Shown one piece after another: positions 52,001 to 64,000 of a stretch of 64,000 nt of DNA. The notes under the pieces were generated by a model. The model saw only the letters and a program-made list of their open reading frames with translations, searched no databases and had not been told where the DNA came from. The DNA comes from Lineus longissimus (lineage: Eukaryota > Nemertea > Pilidiophora > Heteronemertea > Lineidae). The translations under genes and the position numbers were made by a program. The stretch is from contig NC_088312.1 of assembly GCF_910592395.1 (NCBI RefSeq), positions 9,920,001 to 9,984,000 of the forward strand, written 5' to 3'. Every line of letters begins with the position of its first letter. The first letter of the stretch is position 1.

Positions 52001-52411
52001 GAACTAGGTTGCCAGCTTCCAACCACAGGACTTCTGATTGCGCTTGCCTACAACGTCCTACTGGTACTGGTGTGTACATACTTTGCCTTCAAAGTGAGGA
52101 AGGTCCCGGACAATTTCAATGAAAGCAAATTCATCGGTTTCAATGTTTACACAACTCTCATACTCTTCATGGCATTTATCCCAACCTATTTGACCTCAGC
52201 GAGTTTGATTCAGAAATCACTTTTTCTCATCTTGTGCCTCTTGGTGAATACTTATGTCATGTTAACGTGTTTGTTTTTGCCGAAATTGTATGCAGTCGGA
52301 TTCATTGATGTCAAGAATTTGAAACTCTCCAATCAGATCAAAGATACTTTGGACCGTAAGAAGAAGGTAGACATCAGCGGATTGGCTGGCGTCAGTGGGA
52401 CCAAAGCTTGA
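49015..52411 (+). CDS. Metabotropic glutamate-like class C GPCR
   Basis: Two exons, 49015-51120 and 51920-52411, phase 0 at a GT-AG intron, 865 residues. The ATG is in good context (G at -3 and +4). Order: signal peptide (1-20), Venus-flytrap ligand domain (about 35-500), nine-Cys region starting CSDPCDPG (about 505-565), seven transmembrane helices from about 580, and a short tail of about 45 residues. It resembles mGluR family members in the ligand domain: Ser-Ser-Ser 151-153, Ala-Thr 173-174, Asp194 and the SDG motif near 304 match glutamate-contact positions. The Tyr that stacks on ligand in mGluR1 appears to be Phe221, and the distal Lys is not evident, so the agonist may not be glutamate. 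Vertebrate GRM genes are cut into many exons; here the entire extracellular part and four helices are one exon. AATAAA at 52478. Confidence 0.92.
51459..51696 (+). repeat. 119-base tandem duplication in GPCR intron
   Basis: Two head-to-tail copies, 51459-51577 and 51578-51696, differing at about five positions. Both contain ATGGTCCTGTCGGGACAGAT. Confidence 0.92.
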
Positions 52412-52477
52412 CATGGCGAGAGAAAAAAGACCTGCCCAACAAAACATCATAGCTGACATGACGACTCAGTCAATTTG

Positions 52478-52483
52478 AATAAA
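52478..52483 (+). promoter_or_regulatory. Poly(A) signal of the class C GPCR gene
   Basis: AATAAA 67 bases after the TGA stop at 52409-52411, the first such signal downstream. Confidence 0.6.
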
Positions 52484-53083
52484 GTGAATGTGTTACAGAC
52501 TGAAATTAAAAAGCCTATAGCTGCTGCTGATATGTTTACTTCAGTTCTTGATTTTAGAATCCGATTTCTACAGTGTTGATTACATCATTGCCAATTTCGT
52601 GCGTTATCGCGCAACCACGTGAGCCAATAGAAAGTACCTGCAATTCCCCCTCACCCTGCAGGCACGTGACGATTACTGACAGGTGGTGACTCCATGTGAT
52701 AGCATTGCGAAACTATTTCCGGACGTAAGCGTGACTTACCCTGTTTGATCCTTTAAAAGTCATAATGTTGAACATTTTGGAACAGCTGCCTGACTATAAA
52801 TAATATGAGTTGTATTGTATCTAGAGTTTTTAACAGAGTGAATAATTCGGTCCAACATTAGTCATTCAAACTTTGCAATAATGGCATGGGTGTGCGTGAA
52901 GCAATCATTGATTTTACAACCCACATCGTAGCTAGATACACCAGATGTAAGTGAAGCCCATGAATATCTGGTGAAAAGAATAGACCTTATAATGGCAGGC
53001 ACTAGAACGGGCACTAGAATAAAAACCGATGCTGAAGTTATATTTCAGTTAATTAATGGTCATACAATTCAGTTTACCGTTAT

Positions 53084-53099
53084 CATCGCCGTGCGGCGA
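53084..53099. repeat. Short perfect hairpin
   Basis: ATCGCCG-TG-CGGCGAT, seven-base stem and two-base loop, in the spacer between the GPCR and tubulin genes. Confidence 0.6.
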
Positions 53100-53509
53100 T
53101 CAGTGGAAACGCCCGAGGACAAATTGCTTTTTTACTAATCCCGTTACAACTATTATCATGAATGATTTGTTGAACATAAACCATGCTACGGTCATGTGTT
53201 TCACCTGTCGTCACGAGAGTAATAATAAAACAAGCGTCTTCAGATGTTACAATGCAACATGTGTGCAATGCCGTACAAGACCTAACAAGTGCATTTTGAA
53301 AGCAGACTACAGCTGCACTGAAGTGGAATTCGATCAGATTATCATTGACTAGTTGTACCTGATCGATGAAGCCTGTTCAGCATAATTGGCCAGCCCGGTG
53401 TGAAGTCATTTCTCACAGGACTCATCAGCGTATAACAGTGAGATCAAAAACTCTCGCCGAAAATATCTTTTCGAGTGTCTTAGAAGTTTTCAAGTAATCC
53501 ATAATTAAA

Positions 53510-55579
<2,070 letters not shown>

Positions 55580-55770
55580 GAACTCTTCGTTAAGTTTGTC
55601 ACTTTTTCCACAATGTGCTATTATGAACATTCTAATGACCACGGATGTGTAGAGCACTACATCTGTGTAATGACTAATGGGATTCTGTCGTTGCTGCGCT
55701 GACCTTTTCATGGGAAGCGCTACATTATTTTTTCTTTTAGAGCATGTGTTAATACGTTTCCTTTTATTGA

Positions 55771-55776
55771 AATAAA
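55771..55776 (+). promoter_or_regulatory. First poly(A) signal of alpha-tubulin
   Basis: AATAAA about 190 bases past the stop, at the end of the first copy of a duplicated 3' segment. Confidence 0.6.
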
Positions 55777-55914
55777 CTTAAGTACAACAAAATCCGCGAG
55801 AATAATTTGGCTGTACAGGAATGGGATTCTACATGTATTGTTGATGCGGTGACCTTTTTTACTGGAAGCCCACATTATGTTTTCTTCTTTTAGTTAAATA
55901 TTTCTTTTTATTTG

Positions 55915-55920
55915 AATAAA
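55915..55920 (+). promoter_or_regulatory. Second poly(A) signal of alpha-tubulin
   Basis: AATAAA at the end of the second, diverged copy of the same 3' segment, 144 bases after the first signal. Confidence 0.5.
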
Positions 55921-57134
55921 CAAAGGTACACCATAATACCAGTAACCGTCTCATTGCTTTTGTTAACATACTGTAAACTCGGTCGTAGGCGTTCTTTGAC
56001 TGTCAGAAGTGGTTGTCCTCAACATTTGAACCTGACACGTCGTGGAACGGGTTGGGGAGGAGATGTCCCTTCATTGTGATGGCTATCATCTACTGACTAC
56101 TCCTACTGTGAAATTGTGTACAGAAAGTCTGAAGAATGAGTTAAACCTGTCCTCTCAACCTCCAAAGAGGGAGATTCCCGACGGCCGGCCGGCCACCCGA
56201 GCCCGACTGGGATCGTGTCACAGCATGGGGGGATGATCGAACTATAGACTCCAGAGGCAGCTCATAGTGATCTTAAACATAGCCGCTTTCCGACGTGGAA
56301 AGCTTCCTTGATCAGTCCAACCAGCTCAAGAGCCGGCGTCGCAGCGTTTCTGCCGCCCGGTGGTAGTCGTAACAGCTCCTGCTCGAGTGTACAGTAATTC
56401 TCAATGCATAGTGGCGACACCTTCGGTTAGATTTTATAACTGAGAGAAAATGGCCGGCCCGCTTGGCGATATGACGCTTTCCTGCATTTTCTATGAATTT
56501 TTTGTGAATTCCCAGTAAAAAGCTAGCGATTTATATAGTGACGAATGAATGATTTATTGATTCGAAACTAAATTGTTCACCTAGATGCTTGATCCTCGTT
56601 GTCATGGACTGACAGTGTAAGTTAAAGCGATTACTGTGTTGTGTCAACTCAAGTCTACGTCACTCTAAGTGTGTGTGCTGTACATGTGTACACAAGTGTA
56701 ATAGTGTGTGCGTGTCTGTGTAAAATATATGGGTATACATTGTTGCAATTTGGGTCATCAGCTCGATTAGTTCATGGGGCAATTAGGAGTCTAAGGCTAA
56801 AATGATGAGTAATCTAAGGTTTTGGTGAATTTCCTCTTTTTATCATATTCCTCTCACTTGACTCCAGGTTCCCCAAAAAAACTTTTTGAGTACCATTCGA
56901 TCCACTTTCCAGATTGTTTGTCCCCTATATCAAAGACCAGAAACTGCCTACACCATTGACCAATAATGAGTAACAACTTACCTGGTATTCCAAGATAATA
57001 CTCCCGTGCTAGTATCATTGGTTGCACACTTCAAAATCAGACATGTTTCTCTTAATACAGGGTCAGGGAAGAATTGAAGAGCTGCTGACAAACACTTGTG
57101 AGTTTTCCTGGAATTGCATACCAGCCAGCCCAAG
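55921..57134 (+). other. Spacer and leader of the TIR gene
   Basis: A TG-rich run lies at 56670-56725. TTAATACAG at 57060 is a likely acceptor for the exon that holds the TIR-gene ATG, so a 5'UTR exon should lie upstream. Confidence 0.45.
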
Positions 57135-60100
57135 ATGTCGCCTGGTCCTGGACTTCTAGTCAAGTCCACCATTGAGGTCCCTACACCAAATGGGCACTAC
57201 AAGATTCAGCTCCTTGTTGGAGATATCACAGCTTTACCACTTCAAGACAAAGTGGACATTATCATGGTGTCTGCTTTCCCAGGTAGATTGTCTTGTGTTT
57301 TAGATTTGATGAAAATGATGACAGCAAAGAATCACAACATGGCCGAACACATCAAGTACATGTACTACTGGTATGTCCCAAATTCTGAATGTAACATAGG
57401 CAGTCAGAGAATGTCCGAATTAAAGACATTTTGAAAACAAGGGAGAATGTATAGACTAATTAGAGCTTTTTTAGGCTATTTTGCCTCGTATTTCTATGCA
57501 CATTGTCTTCTCCAGGTGACAATCAAGCACTGTAATTTTCTTTCTGTATTTTAAGGTGACTATTCCCCAACACCAACCTCGCTGATTGGAGCACTTATGA
57601 GGAACCTGAACATTAGGGTTCGTGACCTTGCTAAGAACAAGATGGAGGATTTGAGACGCAACTTCCATTGCTGGTTGTCCCACGACCTCCCTCCGTCACT
57701 ACCCTACAGGTAATATTTTCCTCCAAATTTGGTATCTGTGAACAACAGAAGGGAGTTACGTTTTCATGGTGAGGTGAAAGATCTGGCAGAGAAGCTTAAA
57801 TGCAGTCTGTCCTCCCATAAATGGAATTCCGTTTCGCAGCACCTCCCACTCAAAAGTTTGATTGACATAAACCAGAGCAAGCTAGCCAAACACAATTTCA
57901 GATTTTACCATCTCTTGAAAAGATAGGAAGCCTTGAAATCTTATCATTGGAACTGAAACTAAGTTGGCAGTGGCCCTGAATGGGATTGAATGGAATTCAA
58001 GTAATAATGTTCTCTCTTTTTCAAATTGCAGAAGATTGCTGTGTTTCGAGAAGGCATTCACAGAGATTTCTCATCCAGCGGCACTTGTTGGCGATGTGTT
58101 CAGGGCGTTAGTGCCCACCTTTAAGAATGACGAGAGTACTGTCATCACCCCAATCTTAGCCTCTGGAGATCAGGTGAGAATTCTAACACACCTCGATTGA
58201 AGCATATCATTGATTTGTATGTATTTTAGTACACAGTGCCTCGTTTTTTGGCAGCAGTCAGATTTTTTCTAAGCTATATATCAACAATGTGATCGAATTG
58301 CACTTTCTATGTTTGATTCGATGCATTAAAGCCATGGTCATAGACAGTTTTCAGTATGTTTGAGCCATTTGTTAAATTCATTAAATTTACGGTGTGATAG
58401 AACCAAAATTAACACCGCACTATTTGGTCTCTTAATGTGTTCTATTACAGAATTTTGACATGAAGACCATGTTGAAAGCCATGGTGAATGCTGCAGGCCA
58501 CTGGATGCAGGCTGGTCTCCCTCTCGAATGCCTCAAAATAGTCATCTACTCTCCCAACCCTCAGAATGCTAAAACCGATCCAACTCTGCTGCAGCAGTTT
58601 GAGAAACTCAAGAAAAAATGGGAAGCAAGCAAGTCGGCTTTGAAAGTGAGTAAAAATGTAGACCTTGGCCGAAGAGGGATCATTGGACCCTGACTAGGAT
58701 CAGCAGTGTGACACACAAGTGTCACCAGTGATATATGGCTGGGATTGAGAAGAAGGAAAGGATTTTTCATGTTGTTTCAATTGTTTAATTACATTGTTGT
58801 TAATGCCTGTAGTTGGCGATGAAATCCTGGCAGTGAAACTTAGTTTTTTCTCAAGGTTTGCTTCTCACCAGATCGTTTTACGTGTCATTTGGAAAACGTA
58901 TAACTGATAGGTGGTTTGCTCAGTTTCAATCATTCTTCGTAATGCAGGACATCTCAGAGATCAAGTACGACGTCTACCTGTCGTACAGCATCCAAGATAT
59001 GGGCTATGTCAAGAAGATTGAGGAGCAACTGAAGAAACAGAAGGATGATATTCGTATCTTCTCTGAGAAACAGCAGTTGAACTTGGAGTCTGCCTGGCAG
59101 GAAAACATTTACCAGGTCATGGTCACTTGTGTTAGGTGAGTGTTGAGGCAATGGGTGATATGAATAAAGTCTAGTAAATGCTTTTACTTCAATTTTGTAC
59201 AGAAAGGCTATAGTGTAATTGGACATGGAGTTTTAGATAAAAGCATTTGCTAGTCTTTATTCATATCACCCAATGATATTTCATATAAAGACATTAAACT
59301 AAACCTCAGTTGATGCCCAACCATGGTGGCACATGACAAAAATCCATAAGGACTAAAGAAGAAGTGTATTTTTGAGACACTACAGTTTTTTAAGGTAATG
59401 TGCTGTCAAAGTACATGTACTTGCATTTCATGTTTCCTTTTCAGAGTCGTGACGATCCTGAGTCCTCATTATCTTGAGTCCAGTGAATGTTTAGAGCAGT
59501 ACAATATTGCCCTGTGCTGTAATAGACTGACAAAACGGGATATCCTAGCACCTTTCTATGTGGTACAAGTCCCTCAGCTTCCCACCTACATGCAGCTCAT
59601 GCAGTACATTTGCTTCAGGTAGGTCCAATAATCGAGTTTTTGGGGTCCGAAAGGTGTCTTTGACCAAGTGTTATTTTTATTCTTATTCCTTCCACCTACA
59701 CTTGATTTTTGGCACATCTGCCAACGGCTTCAATGTAATAACTGGTGTAGCATAAAGAATTTTAAAACTATTGACATTTTTATCATCACAGATGGTGTGT
59801 GTCTTGGTAGCCCTTTGGAGTGAAATGATCCTACCAACATTTTTAGATTAGTAGAAGCCTTTTGAATTACTTGTCTGTATTCAGATAAAAGTCAACTATA
59901 GGCCTTTGTTTTTTACAACCATCAAACACTGTCATTTCAATAAATGATTCTATTTTGATTTTTCCAGAACAAGGACAATTGTCGTTGACGGGTAAGTAAA
60001 TAATAATTTACTATTTTTCCAAAGTATTTCCAGCCGCAATCTTGTGCAAGACAAAAAAAACTTGGCCTACATCTTTCTGCCTCAAGTTGCAAAACCTCAT

Positions 60101-63100
60101 GTCATTTACTAAACCATCTGGCAGACAAAATACCAGTAGTTTGGAAAGTTGGAACAATGTTGTTGTTGTTGTTGTTGTTGCAATTTCCTCTTTTCTGTCA
60201 GTCCCCTTACCTGGTTGTGACTTTGTCTTATGCTTCACAGAAGGACCCCTATTGATTGTGTCAACCTTTTGGGAGTGACTTGACAATTCACTGCCATTTC
60301 CCATTAAGTGCCCTCAGCTTCGTTTGGATGGACGAAAAAGAGGATGGACGAAAAAGAGGTGTGGATTCTACAGCCTGAGGCCATTTTTTGTCTTTCAGAC
60401 ATGACAGTAAGAACACGAAGATTGTGCTTTATAACATGATCAAACTCTGTCTCCACTGACTGCAGTGGTATAGCAACATAACTTCTTAAATTCCAGTGAC
60501 TCTTCTATCCTCAGTGTGACCAGAGAAGAGAAATTTGAAGAAAAGCTAAAAGGATCATGCAAGAAGTTCATCAAGCTTCTCACTCACGACCAGGCCCTCG
60601 AACATCGTGTATCAGACACTTTCGTAGCATATGACGTGTTCATATCTTATGCTCACAAGAATGTCAAGAAGGCAGAGAACTTCCTTAATTTGCTGACTCG
60701 ACTCAATCCACATTTAAAGATTTTCTTTGACACGAAGGAGCTCCGAACAGGTAAGGTTCCTTGAAATTCTCATACCCAGCGGAGAACAAGTTTGTCCTGA
60801 TCTCATCTGTTAAGTAAAAACTATAGGGCCTTAATCTCAGTTACGTCTGTAAATAGTCAATGTTTGAGTTACTGACAGATGTGGTCAGATTTTGACACTT
60901 GAAGTAGAGCTACTAGAGGGTGCTATAAAGTTATAAAGTTAGAGGAAAAGAATAGACAGAAAATGAATATCGTTCTCTATGCTGAATTGAGATTGTACTA
61001 TTAACTTGGATTGCCGCTCTTCCAGGCAGCTCTTGGCAGCAGTCTTTGTACTCGGCAATGGATGGCAGCAAAGTAGTGATAGCACTCCTCTCGTCTCACT
61101 ACCTCTCATCACAAGTCTGTGGCGAGGAATACAACCTGGCACTAATTCAGCACATGACACAGGTAAGGTTTTCAGTTTTGAGAAAGCCGTTTTACCTGAA
61201 CCTTTTTGCTTGCAATCGTCACTGTATCAACGATCGATATCCAACATCAATTTCCAGTAGTCGTGTTGCCGTGAGAAAATCCTCATGTCTCCCTACATTT
61301 ACTTAGAAAGGATGATTCCCCATGTTATATCCTTGAATAAATAGAGATCAATGAATTAGGATATGTTTTCAATGTTAGGGGTGAAAATGACTCCGCAAAT
61401 CCCAGATTTACCATTGGGGCAAACGTATGGATAACGGATGCCCCCAGAATTCTACTCAGGATGAACTTGCAGCAGATAACTGATGGCAATCACTTGAGTT
61501 TACTTACAGAGCTACGTGGAGTGGTTTTCCTTTGTTTGGCAATCTGTGAAAATTTGTAATTTGTCTTAGCTTTTTCACCATTGCCCAATGGACGAGATGC
61601 ATCAATTTTCCCTTTCTTGCTTCAGAGAACTGAAATCATACCAGTGTTGATTGAAGAAGTTGACAAGATGCCACGATCGTTTACATTTGTTCCTATCATC
61701 AGTGGCGTGGAGAAGTTTGACAACGTGGCTAATAAAGTCTGCCAATCCATTGATGCGTACTTCCAGTTCAAGAAGAAACTAGAGGTGTTCTCACCTGCAG
61801 AGGTAGGGTATCCTTTTTCTTTGTTTCATGTTGTGTCTGTGACACAGTCATATGAATCCCCTGATGTTCCGATTATGATTCCAAGGTAAGACTCTTTGGA
61901 GGTAGGTTAAAAATGGCTTAGAAAAGATTCTCAAAACGTTACCCTGTTTTCGCGACTCAATTAAGCTTTTCGATTTTCCAGGAAATAGTCGACGTTGATG
62001 AAATCTTGGAGCAGCACCGACAGGAGTTTTTTGGGAAGCATTTTAAGATAACCCACAACAAAATCGAGAAAACCAAACCGACTTGTCCACAACGCATAAA
62101 ACTGCCAAGTAAAAGTATGGAGGAGTGTATCAACGACCCATTGGACTTAAATGTTGGACATGATGTTGTATTCTCATTTGTGCAAAGTGACAAAAAATTT
62201 GCACAGTTCATGAGCCGATATCTGCTTAGGAGGAACCCGGATTTGAACATTAGCATTGAATCAGAATCTGAACAGAAAAAAATGATAGAGCTTGATGCCG
62301 CTCGTCTTGTTGTTGCATTGATATCGCCGCAATATCTCCGCAGTCCTCAAGGTCGTGACGAGTTTCATGTGTCGTTGTGCAAACACCGCGTAACCAAAGG
62401 CAAGTCAGTGTTGTATTCAGTGCAGGTGTCGGGACTTTTACCCAAACCATCATTCCCGCTCCTGATTCCATGCAATGTCTCCTGTAATGATTACTTTTGG
62501 AAGACGATTCAGTTCTGTGGTGAAATGGGCACGAACAGTCATCCATCGTTACCGAAGAGTCAAGCACTATGGGAAGTCATCAAAGATTCCACGTTCAGCG
62601 GGGCAACGATGTGGACGCAGGACATGATGGCAGCGGGTGACGAGATCAACCTTCAGCTGAAGCATGCACTGGCACTGACGGTCGCCTGTGAAGACATTTT
62701 GGATGTGCTCAATGCTGAGAGGTAAGCCGACATCTTCCCCCTCTGTAAAGGAGGTTGTGTCTCACTGGATACTAATGTGTCCCTCTTATCAAGTATTTCT
62801 GAGGAATTTTAGAAGAATCGGTGATCACCGCGACATGCAATCAATATCAAATCCGGTGATTACCGCATTTACGGACGACGAGAGATCTTTCTGCTGCCCA
62901 TAGCAGCGATTTAAGTTGCAGCGCTTTTGAATCACTCATTTGTGTGGCGCTTTAGCAGAGCCTAAGGCATCTTTAAATATAACACAATATACAGCTTCAC
63001 AAATCAAAGTCTGTCCTCTTGGCGTCCTTCAGCACGGGTTACTCACGAAATGAAATCATCACCAACATCATGAATCTGAAGAACGGATACCTGACCGATG

Positions 63101-64000
63101 ATGTTGTTCCATTTGAACCATCAGTAAGTACTCAATGGATATTCAGAGAATATGTCCGTGTCTTTTCATGATGTGTCTGAAACTTACAAAGCTTCTCGTA
63201 TCTCATCGGGTTATAACGACACTACCTTGGCAGTTGTTGCCTGAGTCAGAATAAAGGGTTGGGCAGACGACTTTTGTCGGATATGAAATTCTAGGAAGTG
63301 TTATTCCAGAAGGCTCTTCACATTGTTTGGTTGACGTGAAAAACTGCAATATCGTGTGTTCGAGTGTCTAAGTTTATGTTTCCTGCAGGGGTTGAGGCTG
63401 GTATAAACCCCAAACTTTGAAATTTTGGCTATATATGGAAGGTGTGTTTTGTTATTGGGGCTAACTGGAAATTTTTGAAAAGACCACACTGTTGGCGTCA
63501 AAGTGTGTATTGTTTGAGCATGAGACTAATCATTCCTCTTTTCTTGCAGTTTTTGAAGGAGATCACTGTGCCAGATCTTCTACCACCAGAGGAGGAAGAG
63601 GATAATGCAGAACCATTAATTGAGACTTTAGACACCCCACCGGAACACACACCACATCAGGAGCAGCCTATGATCAAAACTCGCGTTGGCTCTTCCATTC
63701 CAGATCTAAAGGAGTCCCTTGTTGAGCCAAGGAATGAGAGTGAAAGAATGTCCAAGGCTGGTGATTTAATGAGCGAAGCATCGACACTAACGACAGAGAA
63801 ACCATCCGAGACGTCAGTGTTGAGTTCCACAGACAGTGATGAGGTCTCCTTTGCAACGAGCAATACTCAAGGCAGCTCCAAGTTTAAAATTGAGGGAGAT
63901 TTGATAACAGTCACTCATTTGCATTATGAGCCGTCAGGAAAAACTGAGGAGGCACCTAAGGAGACCCTGAAGACGGATGCCGAGGACAGAAAAAACTATG
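57135..64000 (+). CDS. Macro-like domain plus three TIR domains, 5' part of a multi-exon gene
   Basis: Exons 57135-57282, 57556-57709, 58032-58173, 58451-58645, 58948-59135, 59445-59618, 59968-59991, 60497-60750, 61026-61162, 61626-61802, 61982-62721, 63033-63123 and 63550 onward; all phases fit, giving 958 residues before the window ends. The ATG is the first in frame after TGA at 57099. Residues 1-213 look like a macro domain (LLVGDIT, VDIIMVSA, then VITPILASGDQNF and a LKIVIYSPN strand), with the usual NAAN motif lost. TIR1 spans about 219-340 (YDVYLSYS, LSPHYLES), TIR2 about 384-520 (YDVFISYAHK, FFDTKEL, LLSSHYL), and a divergent TIR3 about 590-725 (HDVVFSFVQSDKKF, ALISPQYLRS). The rest is acidic, Ser/Thr-rich and probably disordered. 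TIR2 has Trp430-Gln-Gln where catalytic TIRs have Glu; TIR1 has Trp263-Gln-Glu. No transmembrane segment seen, so likely cytosolic, in immune or NAD-related signalling by inference. Confidence 0.9.
59153..59271. mobile_element. Short hairpin MITE, copy 2
   Basis: 119 bases, same arms and loop as the copy at 10165-10282 with only a few differences, placed in intron 5 of the TIR gene, 17 bases after the donor. Flanks read AAT on both sides. Confidence 0.85.
60158..60180 (+). repeat. GTT microsatellite
   Basis: About seven TGT/GTT units in intron 7 of the TIR gene. Confidence 0.8.

Larger units (their letters stand above)
55673..55920 (+). repeat. Duplicated 3' end segment of alpha-tubulin
   Basis: AATGGGATTCT, TGACCTTTT, TGGAAGC-x2-ACATTAT and TTTTCTTTTAG-type blocks occur in the same order in two adjacent copies about 140 bases apart, each ending in its own AATAAA. 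Confidence 0.75.

Noticed and set aside
53056-53352. Cys-containing 98-codon plus-strand frame before tubulin
   Set aside because: No signal peptide or recognised Cys spacing; probably chance in the tubulin upstream region.

Overview
The window is animal nuclear DNA: AT-rich, spliced genes with GT-AG introns and long introns, AATAAA signals, many small inverted-repeat elements and short ACATGT-type repeats. Gene content (alpha-tubulin, synaptotagmin, class C GPCR, DGCR6, membrane-type aminopeptidase P, C2H2 zinc-finger and TIR proteins) and repeat style suggest a marine invertebrate bilaterian (deuterostome or lophotrochozoan). The sequence alone does not resolve the phylum.

Layout. 1-13.7 kb: no convincing host gene. 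It holds dispersed repeats, a SINE-like element, a decayed LINE reverse-transcriptase end, two well-defined MITEs (hAT-like 11067-11517, mariner-like 12719-12874) and one copy of a short hairpin MITE that recurs at 59.2 kb. 13.7-17.0 kb (+): four-exon coiled-coil/C2H2 zinc-finger gene whose last fingers are lost to a frameshift. 19.3-33.4 kb (-): 20-exon Xaa-Pro aminopeptidase (XPNPEP2-like, with signal peptide and hydrophobic C-terminus); its intron 9 holds a same-strand two-exon candidate gene (24281-26642). 35.3-38.0 kb (-): synaptotagmin-family gene with a degenerate C2B domain. 42.7-44.2 kb (-): DGCR6/gonadal homologue. 49.0-52.4 kb (+): two-exon metabotropic-glutamate-like receptor. 53.5-55.6 kb (+): alpha-tubulin. 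57.1 kb to the window end (+): at least 13 exons of a protein with a macro-like N-terminus followed by TIR, TIR and a degenerate third TIR, open at the right edge.

The genes are unrelated neighbours rather than an operon. The most unusual item is the macro-TIR-TIR-TIR gene: it combines an ADP-ribose-binding fold with NAD-linked signalling domains in one multi-exon animal gene. All exon models below were built by hand from splice sites and reading-frame continuity; no database search was run.
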